A stretch of 64,000 nucleotides of DNA from Anniella stebbinsi (Eukaryota; Chordata; Lepidosauria; Squamata; Anniellidae): NCBI GenBank assembly GCA_029215795.1, contig JARDYH010000002.1:365268973-365332972 (forward strand), written 5' to 3'. How positions within the stretch are numbered: the stretch's first letter is position 1; each line of letters opens with the position of its first letter. This document shows positions 45,594-57,960 of this stretch, in pieces. The position numbers and the translations under genes are program-made. The notes beneath the pieces were generated by a model. The model did no database searches and was not told the origin of the DNA. It saw nothing but the letters and a program-made list of their open reading frames with translations.

Positions 45594-47118
45594 GCCTGTT
45601 CAGACAACACGCTAAGCTATGGCTAGGCCGCTAACCCTTTTGCAGCAAGTGGTTATTGAGCGTGTTTAAACTGTGGGTATGTAGCCACCATGGTTAGGAA
45701 TGGTTCACACAACACACTAAGCCATAATGTTTAGCTCAAAATGCTTCACCATTTTGAGCTTTGGAAATGTCCAATTCCCCTTCACACCATACATATAACT
45801 TTGCAAATACTGGCAGAATGTGCTCCAAAAAAGTTATGTTGCTCCCTTGCCCATTGGCCCTAGAAATCAGATTCTGAATTTTACAGGATGTGTGGACTTT
45901 TGTTTTATTTATATATAGAGCTTTGGGGCAGATGAGAGGCACTGGGAACTCAAATTGGAAGCGTCTAATAAATAATAATAATAATAATAATAATTTATTT
46001 ATATAACACTTTGTTACAAAGCACTGTACATGAAATAAAATAGGTCAGCAGTTTGCAAAAATGCAACAAATGCAATAATTCTGATAAAAGACCTTAACTG
46101 GATTTAAAAGAATAATAAAACCTTAAAATGAAACCCATAGCAACGGTGCAGTGGCCCCCACAGGGACCATCCGCATGCTCGACCTCAGGAACAACCGCTG
46201 TGTTCTGAACCCATCTGGGTGCCACTGACAAAGCAAGCTGGCCTGGCTGATTCACTGAATGCAAGAGTGGCGAGGATGCAGGTACGGGTCTCTTTATGGA
46301 TTCTCTACACTTGCCTCCGGCCCGCCGTAGCCAACAGATTAATTGCATATGTCAGAGGGACCTTGGATACCGCACAGAGCAGCCAAAAGAAGCCCTGGGG
46401 AAGGGTCGGGAGGGGGAGAGAACAGACACTATAAACCTGAGCACCATTTTACAATCATGTGCACTGGTCAATGTCCGGGAAGCCTGAAGGACCCAGACAG
46501 GATAGACTGCAGAGAAACACAGGGAAGGATTCAAGCAGGGTTTAATTTGTATAATTATTATTCACAGTTGGGCAATACCTTTATTATGAGGACCAACCAA
46601 AACTCCACAAAATTCAGGCAAGGCAATTCAAGAAGCAGAAGATGGGGAGGAAACCAAGCTCAAATAACTGGCCAGGTGTTAATTGCCATGAGCACTGCAA
46701 CTTAAATAGACCCAGTCTCAGAATGGAGATTCGCAATCTGCATGAAATCATCAGAAGGAGGTGTTGTAGGTATCAGATTATATATCTAGAAATGCATTTT
46801 GGGATGGAGAAACTATGGCTGATCTCCATTTCTGAAATCACAAAGACCGGCTGTAACAAAGACCGGCTGTAACTGATGTGTAACCCTGATTGTTATTCAT
46901 TTTAAAATTTGCATCCTGCCAAACATGACTCCATGATAGCAAACGCATCACATTGCCAAAGACAAACAATACTGCGCAGCAGTGGAGCACCCACCCTGCA
47001 TGCAGGAATGCCTGGTGTTGCTGGTTTGAACAAGGATGAGGTAGCAAGTGATGGGGGGAAAGGCCTCTCCCTGAAAATCCAGAGAGCCCCTGCCAGCCAC
47101 TCGGGGCTAGCCAGACTC
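45594..47118. other. Intergenic with diverged repeats
   Basis: 45594-45745 has CAGACAACACGCTAAGC and related words, resembling palindromic DNA elements. 45968-46130 is a - strand LINE-like 3' end with an AAT run. The remainder to 47118 is unassigned. Confidence 0.4.
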
Positions 47119-47119
47119 A

Positions 47120-47459
47120 TGGAGTCACTTCTCAGTGGTAAATTAGGGTTAGGGTGAATACCCAGGTTAGGGTTAGGGTTGAGGAGGCTTGGCTCCCCAG
47201 GCATGAACTGGGGATACTGAAGAGCCTACCAGGGCCAGAAAGAATGAGATGCCCACCAGGAGATCTTGTATACTGACTTTTAGTAGCTGGAGTCACTTCT
47301 CAGTGGTAAATTAGGGTTAGGGTGAACACCCAGGTTAGGGTTAGGGTTGAGGAGGCATGGCTTCCCAGCCATGAACTGGGGATGCTGAAGATCCTACCAG
47401 GGCCAGAAAGAAAGAATGAGTGGGCCACCAGGAGATCTTGCATACTGACTTTTAGTACC
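47120..47459. repeat. Two-unit tandem repeat with TTAGGG runs
   Basis: Two head-to-tail units of about 168-172 bp (start TGGAGTCACTTCTCAGTGGT at 47120 and at 47288). Each contains TTAGGGTTAGGG, a spacer with CACCC or TACCC, and TTAGGGTTAGGGTT. The units differ by scattered substitutions and a few bases of indel (AAAGAATGAG against AAAGAAAGAATGAG). Confidence 0.85.
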
Positions 47460-47463
47460 TGGG

Positions 47464-47876
47464 TAGGGTGACCAACTGTCAGGATTTCCCCAGATTTATC
47501 CTGGTTTTGGTTCTATCCTGGGTGTCAGGGGGGATACTGTAATTTTCTACAATGCCCTGGAAAGATACACTTTCCCTTTAAGGGCCACATTAGCATGATG
47601 GGAGGGAATGACACACTTTCTGGAGGTGGGTCATTTCCTTCCCACTGCTCCAATCAAGGCCTTAAAGGGGAAAGTGTGTCATTCCTGGACATTAGAGAAA
47701 AGGCCCCAACTGGAGCAGTGGAGGGCAGAAATGACACTCTTTCCTCTTCTCTGCGCCAGTTGGGGCCTTTATGGTGGTGGGGTTGAATGACATCCTTTCC
47801 AGAGGCCCCAGAAAGCCACTTTCCCACCCCTGGAATGGGTGTCCTCTTTTTTCATTTCCCAAATATGGTCACCCTA
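47464..47876. mobile_element. TAGGGTGACCA element, complete copy
   Basis: Termini TAGGGTGACCAACTG and ATATGGTCACCCTA. Interior blocks AAAGGGGAAAGTGTGTCATT and GGTTTTGGTTCTATCCTGG match the truncated copy at 22316 in inverted orientation. It starts four bases after the tandem repeat ends. No clear target duplication. Confidence 0.72.
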
Positions 47877-48935
47877 GCATGCATAATTCCCCCCCCCATA
47901 CAAACTAATAACATGTGCCCACTCCCACACATGATTCCACCTCCTACATCTCACAATCTCATAAGTCATGAAAGGAAACTTTCTGTTTTAATGGTAAAGG
48001 TGCATTTTCTACATTTCTAAAATTAAACCATGGCCCACACTGGTGCTTTCTGCCATGCCACAAGCACACACTCATTGTCATAAATCACCAACATTAAACT
48101 CAATAAGCAGGAGGGAAGTGTCAATAAACAGTCCGTGGTCGAAAGCCAAAGTATCCATCAGAAACCGGGTCAAACAATACTGGGTTCAAGAATGTGCCAA
48201 AGAGTAGTCAGAGTCCGGTCCAAGGTCAGGATATATCCAAGCGAGATCAAGGAGCTGGTATGCAAGCGATGAAGACAAAGCACCCAGAACAGTAGTTACT
48301 TCCAGCATCGCTTCTGAGTTCTGGCATATCTTTTATGGGGATGGTGGTGATTGGGAATTGCTGTCAGCTGCATTGGCCTCCAGCTGGCTTCTGCCTGCTT
48401 CCATGAAGGGCCACTCCCCAAACACTCCCAGGCTCAGCTGTTCCTCCTTCCTGCTTAATCCCTCAAACTGAAGCACAACACTCCTGCATGTCCCAAACAC
48501 ACCCCTTTTTGCTATTTTTGTAGAAGGGAACATCTACCCAGAAGAAGAAGAAGAAGCTGCCTACAAGCTGGCTATGTTGTAACTTTTTTGTAGTTCCTAG
48601 TAAAGGTATTATTTTATCAATGTTTTGATGTTTTTTAACCTTGATGAACCATCACAGCTGCCAACATCTCTCTCTCTCTCTCTCTCTCTTTCCTAGCTGA
48701 ACAGTCTCTAAGGGGCCTGTGCCTGGCCCAGCAACTATCCACCCCCACCCCAGAGTTTTGCTAGCCCCCATGCAGCAGGTCTTTTGTTGGGCAGTTAAGG
48801 CTGTAGTATTCAGTTTTACTTTTGAGTCGACATCACTGTTCTTGCCCTGGTATTATTATTTTTTTACTGAACTGTTTTGTGCATACTTTTTGCTGCTGTT
48901 TTGTTTAGTTGTGTATTTTAATTTCTCCCCTCTCC
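47877..48935. other. Intergenic, possible decayed LTR
   Basis: 48100-48300 has phrases such as GTCCGGTCCAAGGTCAGG that recall the internal edge of reptile LTR elements, but no LTR ends are visible. A CT run lies at 48669-48688. No gene. Confidence 0.35.
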
Positions 48936-48939
48936 CCCT

Positions 48940-49540
48940 CCCAACCATTCACATTCAGCTTGAGAGAGAAGAAATTGCCTTTAAAAAGAAATACAAAGGA
49001 GAATAAATTTTGGAGGAATCCTCATGGGTTGGGTCGGAGGTTCTTGGGCTTACTTTACTCATGAGGTGGCCAAGGAGGGTGTGCGATTGTCCCATCTTTC
49101 ATGGTTCAATCCTCTCTGTGGCAACCCATGGCCTCCTCAGCTTTCCACACTTCAGTTAAAGCCATCAGGAGGTAATTCCTCCCATGGGACTTTTCCATTC
49201 AGGAAGCACAGGTGACCTGGGAGGCTGCAGAGCAAGGGACAGGTGTGTAACAGAGAGAGGGAAAGGACACATAGGGCCCTTCATCACCTTGCAGTGATCA
49301 GGTAAGCTAAAAAACACCGCCAAAAGGAATTCAAACTTCTGCCTCAGAGAAGTGGGAGGCTCAGCACAGTTGATGTTATTGCCACCTGCACCAGCAGTGC
49401 AATAAACCAAAAACCCTGAGGAAAAAAGAAAGAAGCTACAATCCCTGCCAATGGTGAGTCCTTCCTGTGAGAAACTGTTGGAGTATTTCTCCTCTCCTGG
49501 GAGAAATTCAGTGAAACTGGCTCTGATTTCTGTGTGGCTG
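48940..49540 (+). repeat. Uninterrupted copy of the two-copy segment
   Basis: Colinear with 20925-23040 but without the three insertions found there. It runs from CATTCAGCTTGAGAGAGAAG to TTCAGTGAAACTGGCTCTG. Whether it is an old interspersed repeat or a local duplication cannot be told from two copies. Confidence 0.72.
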
Positions 49541-51000
49541 TGATTCCATTCTGGTTTCAGTCAGAACTCTAAAAGAGCTCTCCAAGGTGCTGAATCCTAT
49601 CCCCCAAATGGGGTCAGGACCTTGGACACTTTGTTCTGGCTGGTCCTAACTGAAACCCAGAGTGGAATCACAGCCACACCAAAATCAGAGCCAGCAGCCC
49701 CCACGGTTTCCAAGGCCAGAAATGGGCACAACGGATGGCCCTGTATTGATAGAACCTGTCCTCTCTAAAGCAGGACTCCGGCCACCCTAGCCAGTGAGCC
49801 CCGAGACTGACATTTGGCTTCCCCAAGTGACTGCACTTCATAATCCAAGGGGTGCAACCAGTGCTCTGCTCTTGTGAATTTGCAAGAGATCCTCTGGGTG
49901 CACCTCTCTGCTGATGTGCTGCTTGGCAAGCACCCCTAAATATATGAATGCCCCAAAGTGACCACTTGTGTTATTTGGCTAGCTCTGCTCACATCCCCAA
50001 ACAGCACTAAAATTCATTGTCAACCTTTTTATAGTGATGAAGTTGGCAGTTCTCAATGCTCTAATCTTGGCTGCCCAAACCAGGTTGCTCCAAGGAACTG
50101 CCCTTAATGCTTGACTCAAGAAAACGCTTCTTTTTAAAGGACACATGAGTGCGCAATGGGTTGCCTTGTCTTAAGGCACATGTACACACACACTCACACA
50201 CACACACACAGCATCTCTTTAATGCTGAGCACATCCCACAAACGCTCCTCAATAAAGGGCAATGAAAATTAATCACAGTTGGACATCTTCGTGGTTTGCT
50301 TCTTCTCAGAGCATCATTTATCAGTTTAGTTTTTTTCACCTATTCCTTTGGCGGCTATGGACTGCGGCAGGAACGCCGCACCGAAGGCGACTCGGACGCT
50401 GGAGCCGGGAGAGATCATTTGGAAGTGCTTGGGCATCCTGAGCCGAGGTCGCTCCTCCCGCTCCACAGCATATTAGAATCAGAGATGTGCAGATGATTCC
50501 CACTCTGCATGAGAATAAGAGGCAGAGGAAGACGTGGGCAATCAGGGACAGGAGGGAGAAACAGCAGAGGGGGCTAGCTCTTCTGGATCACAAAATGGGT
50601 GCGGCAGGGGCTCAGGGGGTGGGATTGCTGCTCTGCTGCGTTCATCTCAAGGATAATGGGGTGAAGACGGATGTGAGGGTGAAAGGCAGCGGCAGCGGGG
50701 GCTCCGCTCATTGTGTGAGCCCAAGTTGCCTTGCAGATGTGCATTCCATCAAGGGAAGTGCTGGATCAACCATGGGGCTTTGCTCTTTGTTCAGGCATCA
50801 GGCCGGCTGTCTGCTAATTAACGCATGCAAACAAAAATTAAAGCAGGGCATTTATTTGATACTAATTCATTTGATTTGATTTATACTCTGCCTTTCTCCC
50901 ATCACACGGTACTCAAAGCGGCACATGTGCATGCATGTTTATTTTTGGTAGCCCCGTTCAGAAGACACCTTCAACCATGGCTTTAACCAGAATGCACACA
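49541..51000. other. Intergenic with a palindromic MITE
   Basis: 49543-49690 is a GGTGAATC-family palindrome (GATTCCATTCTGGTTTCAGT and its complement near 49660). A CA run lies at 50185-50210. 50345-50470 is locally CpG-rich, but no exon can be supported there. 50880-50950 looks like a SINE or LINE tail. Confidence 0.5.
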
Positions 51001-51002
51001 TA

Positions 51003-51475
51003 AGGAAGAAGAGCCATGCTAGATCAGACCAAGGGTCCATCTAGTCCAGCATTCTGTTCACACAGTGGCCAGCCAGCTGTCAACCAGGATCCCACAAGCA
51101 GGACATAAGTGCAACACCACTCTCCCACCCATGTTCCCCAGCAACTGGTGGACAGAAGCTTACTGTCTCTGCTACTGGAGGTTGCACTTAGCCATCAGAA
51201 CTAGTAGCTGTTGATAGCCTTCTCCTCCAGGAATTTATCCAACTCCCCATTTAAAGGTTTCGAGAAGTAGGAGGAAATAAATGACATTCCATTTCAGATT
51301 AGAAGGATTTACTTAAAAATACATTTACACGCACACATGAGGCAAAACAGCATCAGGATTATGTGCAGCCATTGTGGATGATAAACAAGCAAGCCATGCA
51401 AAAGTATCATAGAATCATAGAATGGTAGAGTTGGAAGGGGCCTATAAGGCCATCGAGTCCAACCCCCTGCTCCAG
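51003..51475 (-). repeat. CR1 3' ends
   Basis: 51003-51258 is a - strand CR1 tail of the second subfamily (AGATCAGACCAAGGGTCCAT, GTTCACACAGTGGCCAGCC). 51408-51475 is the AGAATCATAGAATGG tail of the first subfamily. Confidence 0.78.
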
Positions 51476-52015
51476 TCATGACAAAGAGGTTAAATTTCTT
51501 GATGCCCCAAATGACGGTGCCCTTAGAACACTTGGTCATGGAACTGACCAGAAGGGAGGTGACCCTGGGTTGAATCCTAAATGGCGGCACCCAGAACCTA
51601 GTACAAGATGTAAATGTTGTTGAACCAATGGATAACAGTGACCACAGTGCTATCAAACTAAATTTATATTTAAGTGGGAAACTGCCCAGGAAGTCCAACA
51701 CAGTCACATTAAACTTAAAAAGAGGAAACTTCTCTAAAATAAGGGGGCTGAAAGTGAGAGTCAGGAGAATTAAATCCTTTCAAAATGCCCGGTGGTTACT
51801 AAAACCCAAAATAATAGATGTTCACCTAAAAGGTATACCACAGGCTAGGAAAGGTAGCGCCATGACCAAGAGGTCACCGGCATGGTTAATGACAAGTTTC
51901 AAGGAAGCTGTTAAAGAAAAGAGGGCTTCCTTCAGATACTGGAAGTCTTGCCCAAAGGAGGAAACAAAAGCTTTGCACAATGGAGCTTCCAGCAGACCAC
52001 AAGAGGCACAATGAA
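51476..52015 (+). repeat. Non-LTR retrotransposon coding remnant
   Basis: A frame from 51628 to 52014 reads DNSDHSAIKLNL, TVTLNLKRGNFSK and RSPAWLMTSFKEAVKEKR. SDHS followed by a basic, W-containing stretch is the usual region between the endonuclease and RT domains of CR1-like LINEs. It is interrupted upstream and has no RT, so it is a fragment. Confidence 0.55.
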
Positions 52016-52109
52016 GCGTATTACACGAACAACATCAAGGCTAGGGAGGCAGTGGGATCACTGGATGACAATGGAGATAAAGATATAGATATAGATATAT
52101 TAAGAAGGG

Positions 52110-52258
52110 CAACTAAAATGATCAAGCTGTTGGAGTAACACCCCTATGAGGAAAGGTTACAACAGCTGGGACTATTTAGCTTAGAAAAAAGGTGAGGAAG
52201 GGGAGACATGATAGAGATCTACAAAATTATGCATGGTGTGGAGAATGTGGAGAGGGAG

Positions 52259-52303
<45 letters not shown>

Positions 52304-53190
52304 AATATTGATTTGTAGGAGATTCAGGACAGATAACAGGAAGGACTTTTTCACACACTGGCTGCATTTGGACAACACATTAGTCAACGGTGGGTTGAGT
52401 AGCCAACTCACAGTGGGTTATTTTGTGGATACTCCCCACACAACATATTCCTACACCACTGTGGGTGGTTGGGGCTGGCATTGAGTGGACTAATAGTCAA
52501 CCCAGCATTTGACTGACACAGCCCCCGCCCCGCCCCTCTCCCCTCCCTCCCTCCTCCCTCGGTCCTCCCGGTGCTATCCCAGCAGCCTCAACAAGTTGCA
52601 CAGGTTGTAGCACAGTGGCAGCCGCCGCTTTGGTCGCTCTTGCCACTTGCCTTTATGGGCTTGTGTTTTAACCCACTCACCACACACCATTAACACACTC
52701 ACCCCTCCACACAACACTTTAAACAACTGGCTTCGAGCTAAATAACTTGCAAGCCAGTTGTTTCTCTCAGTTGCGTATTTGGGCGGAATAGCATACCGTC
52801 AGTAGTTTGTGAGCGGCATGTTACCCTCCACACAACACAATCAGCAACACAACTGACTATTGTTCCCCCCCCCTCAGTTGCTTAATGTGTTGTCCAAATG
52901 CAGCCACTGTATAGTCAAACTATGGAATTCACTTCCACAAGATGTCATGATGGCCACCAATTTGGATGTCTTTAAAAGGGAGTTGGATAAATTCCTGAAG
53001 CAAAAAGCTATCAATGGCTATGTGCTATCTCCAGTAGCAGAGGCAGTAAGCCTAGGTACACCAGTTGCTGGGGAACCTGGGCGGGAGAGTGGTGTTGCGC
53101 TCATGTCCTGCTTGTGGGATCCTGATTGACAGCTGGTCGGCCACGTTGTGAACAGAATGCTGGACTAGACAGCTCTTCTGACGTTCTTAG
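52110..53190 (+). repeat. CR1 LINE 3' end, split by an insertion
   Basis: 52110-52359 and 52906-53190 are the two halves of one CR1 3' end (KMIKLLE, GDMIEIYKIMHGVENVERE, then NSLPQDVMMATNLDVFKRELDKFLKQKAINGY). A CT run (52261-52302) lies in the left half. The 546 bp between the halves are a separate inverted-repeat element. Confidence 0.82.
52360..52905. mobile_element. Inverted-repeat element inserted in CR1
   Basis: Termini GGCTGCATTTGGACAACACA and TGTGTTGTCCAAATGCAGCC are perfect inverted repeats. ACT flanks both sides (52357-52359 and 52906-52908), a 3-bp target duplication; removing the element restores the CR1 order. No coding frame. Three-base duplications are typical of PIF/Harbinger-type elements, which is the tentative class. 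Confidence 0.83.
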
Positions 53191-54859
53191 CAGTGTGAAC
53201 ACATGTGTTTGCAATTCAACCTTGATACCGGGTCAGCCTTCCCCAACCTGGGGTCCTCCAGTTGTGTTAGACTGGCCAAGTTGGCTGGGGATTCTGGGAC
53301 TTGCAGTCCAACACATCTAGAGGGCATCATTTGGAGATAGCAACATTGTCATCCTGGTGTTCAATCCCCCAGGGTTCTTTTTGTTGTTCAGTTTCTTGCC
53401 CTAATAAGAAATATTGTGTGTGTGTGTGTGTGTGTGTATTTGCATGCCACACCCAAATGCACATGCATCCATACTTGGGCTGCTGCCTCCATCGTTAAGC
53501 TACGGAGGAAAGGGGGGGAAGGTAATTACAGAACACATCTTGGGTAATTGTTTAGTTCTATTTTGGAGGTTTCCGTTTGTCACTGTAGCAAAGCCTTAAG
53601 CTGTGACACCATTTATCATGTTGGAAGTCAGGGTTCAGGCACTGTTTTTTAATCAGGAATGCCTCGGCCTTTGCAGTGACAGGAGGAGTCCGCTAACAAG
53701 GCAGCCTCCGCAGGGAATAAAGCGCACTGCCAAAAATAATGGGGCCAGCATAATGGAAATGGAACAGAGAAATGCTGGGTGGAATTCCTTGCGTCTTTCT
53801 CTTGCTCCTCCTGCTGCCCCGGCTCTCTTTTCGACAATAGCAGTGCAGGACCGTGATCATAAGATGTGGCTTTCTGTCTGCAAACACGCACAAGTACAGG
53901 CAAATGCAATGAATTCATGCTTGGATACCATCTCTCTCGCTTGCTCACGCGGAGCCCTCCTGCGGTTATTTCTTTGGCAGGGATGAAATCTCTCGTGGGT
54001 ATTTAGCTACCAACTAAGAGCAAAAGCCTCCCATTTCCATATCCCCATATTCCCATGTTATGTTCTCCCCCATCCCCTCCTTGCATGAAGTGCTGGATCC
54101 TTTCCAAATCCAGTGGCCCCTCGGGCTGGAATGTAGGGTGACCCTAATTTGTAAACCAAAAAGGAGGACCACATGGTCAACTGCCAAGAGGGAATGCCCA
54201 CCAACATGTTTGGCCCCAGGGGGCGTGTCCAGCACCAAGGGGGGGGGTGTGCCCACCTGAACATAGCCTTGGTCACATGTCTGATTTTACAGCACACAAT
54301 TAAGACAAATCTGCTCTACATAGCATCTTAATGTTAAAATCACTGAAATGAAGAACAATGTATCTGAATTTAACTTCACTTACTCCTACTTTTGTAGCTT
54401 TTGCTGTACTTTGAAGCTTTTGCTATACTCTGTGTGATACTTTCTCCCCTTCCCTCAAATATCTTTTCTGACTGTATTCTCACTCCGCTGCAAACTGCTG
54501 CTGCTTTTAACAGGGCTTGCTGCTGGCCAAAGAGAGCTTTTGATGTGTGAGCAGGAATTTGAACTCGTGGCTCTCTAGTACCAAGGGCAACGCGGGGCTC
54601 ATCTAAATGATTTATTGTATGCTCATGATTGGCCACTCATGGAAGTTTACAGATCCATTACTTGATATCATCAATGACCAGGACGTCTCCTGCACTATCA
54701 CCTGGAAATCCCACTATTAAATGAACCACTTTTAATGTGGTATTATCTAGGAAAAAGTGATATCATCCACTATTAAGGGTGCTGTCTCAATAGAAGTGAA
54801 TGGAGCATGTTTACAGGGGAAGCATTCAATTCAAACCACATGCTTGCCCCTCTCCACCC
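53191..54859. other. Intergenic with minor repeats
   Basis: A hairpin-type repeat at 53225-53330, a GT run at 53414-53437 and a fragment of a GTAGGGTGACC element at about 54133-54175. The rest is unassigned and no gene is supported. Confidence 0.45.
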
Positions 54860-55320
54860 ATTTATTATTATTATTATTAATTATTATTATTATTATTATT
54901 ATCATTATTTCCATTTTTATACCACCCCATAGCCAAAGCTCTCTGGGCAGTTTACAAAAATTAAAAACATTGAACATTTAAAAACCAATATACAAAATTT
55001 AAAACCATAAAAACTGAAAAACAAACTACATATAATTTAAACTATCCAGGGGTCAGTTAAAAAAAGCTCAACATATGCTGTTAAATGCCTGGGAGAAGAG
55101 AAAAGTCTTAACCCGGCGCCGAAAAGAAAATAGCGTTGGTGCCAGGCAAGCCTCGTCAGAAAAATCATTCCACAGTTGGGAAGCCACCACTGAAGAGGCT
55201 CTCTCTCTTGTTGCCATCCTCTGAGTTCCCTCAGAGTAGGCACTCGGAGGAGGACCTTAGATGTTGAGCGTAGTGTACGGGTAGGTTCGTGTCGGGAGAG
55301 GCGTTCCATCAGGGTGTTGT
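54860..55320 (-). repeat. L2-type LINE 3' end
   Basis: Reading leftwards on the - strand it encodes a decayed C-terminus (LRELRGWQQ and WNDFSDEACLAPTLF-like) followed by the 3' UTR and an AAT/TTA run at 54862-54905. Same family as 21823-22155 and 57395-57960. Confidence 0.75.
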
Positions 55321-55424
55321 GGTCACAAGCCGTGTAATGCAGCCCATAACAATTGCACCAAAGAAGCAGAAAGCACAAAGCTCCAGGTAAGAAATGCAGT
55401 GTCTCCACAATACCCCTAGGGGGA

Positions 55425-55965
55425 AGGAACCTGGTGCCCTCTGGATGTGCTGGACTATAACTGCCAGGATCCTTGACCATTAGCCATGTTGGCTGGAGTA
55501 TATGGGAGTTGTAATCTCAAAAAATCTGGAGGGAATCAGGCTGCGTACCCCTAGTCTACTTACTGCATGATATCACACTAGTTCTCTGTGCTAATATAGA
55601 CTAGGTAGATCTGGGTTCAAATCCTTACTAAATCATGGAGCTTAATGGGGCATCCTAAAAGCCAGTCACCCTCTTTCTCTCTCTCAACCTAATCCACCTC
55701 ACAGGGTTGTTGCAAAGATAAAACTGGATAATCTTGCAATGCTGCCTTGGGTGCACGGAAGACGGGCAAGATGCAAGGAATAAAATAGAATAGTAGCATT
55801 TGCAAAATAAATTAATTAAACTTGGCTCTAGAACAGCCTTTTCCAACCTGGTGACCTCCAGATGTTCTGGACTACGACTCTCATCATCCCAGTCAGCACA
55901 GCCATAAGGATGATGGGAGTTGTGGTCTAGAACATCTGGAAAGCGACAAGTTGCAGACGGCTGTT
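55425..55965. repeat. Two hairpin-type repeats
   Basis: 55425-55545 and 55830-55965 each contain facing halves of the family at 2808. In the second, CCAGATGTTCTGGACTACGA faces TGGTCTAGAACATCTGG. Confidence 0.65.
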
Positions 55966-56159
55966 TAAGGGAGGAACACATATAAAATAAACAAGAAACG
56001 AGGCTTTGAACAGTAGAGGGTGCCATTGCATCTGTGTCAGTATAAAAGCAGTTTATTTATTTATCTCTTCTTTCTATAAGCTTCGCACTGCACCGCTTTT
56101 CCGAGTTCCAGGGTGGGACGACTCTTGAGGTTTTGGAGATTTGTTTCTGAGTGTGCCAT

Positions 56160-56535
56160 TTGGTTGGGGCTGGAAAGTTCATTGTCTAACTTCATAGAAC
56201 CATAGAGTTGGGAGGGACCTTGTGGAAGCTCATCTTGTCCAACTGCCAGCACAAGGCAGGATGCTGCTTGATGGCTTCCCTGCCTCTTCTCATCTGCTTC
56301 CATTGAGGGAGAACCCACCAGTTCCCGGCTCTGCCTGCCCCACTAGGGAGCAGGGCCTCGCTACCAGGAGGTTTCTCTTGACGTTTCAGTCATAGAATTG
56401 TATAATCGTAGAGTTGGAAGGGGCCTCTAAGGCCATCGAGTCCAACCCCCTGCTCAGTGCAGGAATCCACCTCGAAGCATCCCTGACAGGTGGTTGTCCA
56501 GTTGCCTCTTGAAGGCTTCTAGGGTGGGAGAGTCA
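56160..56535 (-). repeat. CR1 3' tails
   Basis: 56395-56530 is a typical tail (GTAGAGTTGGAAGGGGCCTC). 56195-56345 is an older, diverged tail with CATAGAGTTGGGAGGGACCT. Confidence 0.7.
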
Positions 56536-57394
56536 AATCTGCTTCACTTCACCATCCATCCCTTGGTTCTGGAACGCAAACAGTTTGAAACTATTTCTCA
56601 GAGAAAAGGACTGCTTTTTAAAATGGGGAGTGGGGAAAACCTCCAGCCGCTGCACCATCCCTTCTGCCTTAGGGGGGGAAATTCTGTCGAAATTTCTGAC
56701 GAACAACAATTCTGCAGACTGGAGTGAAATTTCTGAAAATTGAAATGAAACGGAACTCCAAAGGCCTTGTTTGGCTTGGGTGTATTCTCACGCAGCCCTT
56801 CTGACAGGGCAACATGGGCTGTTCACGTTGAAAAGGAGTTCAGCCACCCCCACCCCAATAAAGGATAAAGAGGGATACAGAGCCACATGAAATTTGCCTA
56901 TGTGGCAATTACCTGTAGCCCTGGGACAGCAGAAATGTCGGGGAGGAACACTGGCCCCGTCCATCAGCCAAGGAGCCACCAATTTCTGTTGAAGCGAAAT
57001 CTCCAGCAAGAGATGGCCAGCTTGGCCCAGACTGCATTTAAATACCTGCATCTGGCTCTCCACCTTGCTCTGGCCTTGAAAAACCGATCTCCCTCCTCTT
57101 CATTATTCCTCCCCTCCCCTCATGTGTGTCTTGTCCTTTTAGTTTGTTCGCCTGACACCAGGGCTTCTCTCTCTTTTCTTGATTGATGTGAGCCGTCCCG
57201 GGAGACAATAGCTGGCTGAGAAACGGGATAAAAATGCAGCAAGCAAATAATAAATATGCTAATTTATATGTATAAATACAAGGTTAGAAACATCTACAGA
57301 AGTTTAAATTAAAATCCTGTACAACTGAGCAGGGAAGACGGTGGGCTGTGTAGCTGCTGTGCTACTATTGAGAGGCAGCTTTAAGTGTTTATTT
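56536..57394. other. Intergenic, nothing recognised
   Basis: About 0.85 kb with no gene and no assignable repeat. Confidence 0.4.
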
Positions 57395-57960
57395 ATTTAT
57401 TTATTTATTACATTTGTATACCGCCCCATAGCCGAAGCTGTCTGGGCGGTTTACATAGGATTAAAAACAATTAAAAACAATATACAAAAATTAAAACAGC
57501 AAAAACATACAACATACACACAATCTGTACATTTAAAAACCACTTCAACGCTTCAAAAAACTACAAAAACAAAACAAAACAAACCAGGCTCCTCAGATAT
57601 TGCCAAATGCCTGAGAGAAGAGGAAAGTCTTGACCTGGCGCCGAAAAGATAACAACGTTGGCGCCAGGCGGGCCTCGTCGGGGAGATCGTTCCACAATTG
57701 GGGAGCCACCACAGAGAAGGCCCTCTCTCTTGTTGCCGACCTCCGAGCTTCCCTCGGAGGAGGCACTCGGAGGAGGGCCTTAGATGTTGAACGTAGTGTT
57801 CGGGTAGGTTCATGTCGGGAAAGGCGTTCCATCAGGTATTGTGGTCCCAAGCCGTGTAAGGCTTTATAGGTTAAAACCAGCACCTTGAACTGGGCTCGGA
57901 AACAGGACTTGGATGGGACAGCGCTTCTAACAGAGGGCCCTTTCAAATCCCCCAACAGGC
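57395..57960 (-). repeat. L2-type LINE 3' end with readable C-terminus
   Basis: On the - strand 57955-57593 encodes an open C-terminal LINE domain: [67 protein letters not shown]. The CGGTATACAAATGTAATAAA end follows. It is the youngest-looking L2-type copy in the window, but its RT domain is absent. Confidence 0.82.

Noticed and set aside
47120..47459. True telomere or CRISPR-like array
   Set aside because: Only a few TTAGGG units embedded in two tandem units; no spacer diversity and no terminal array.
50345..50480. CpG-rich stretch as a promoter or exon
   Set aside because: Too short, no splice sites or conserved frame, and no neighbouring exon to join.
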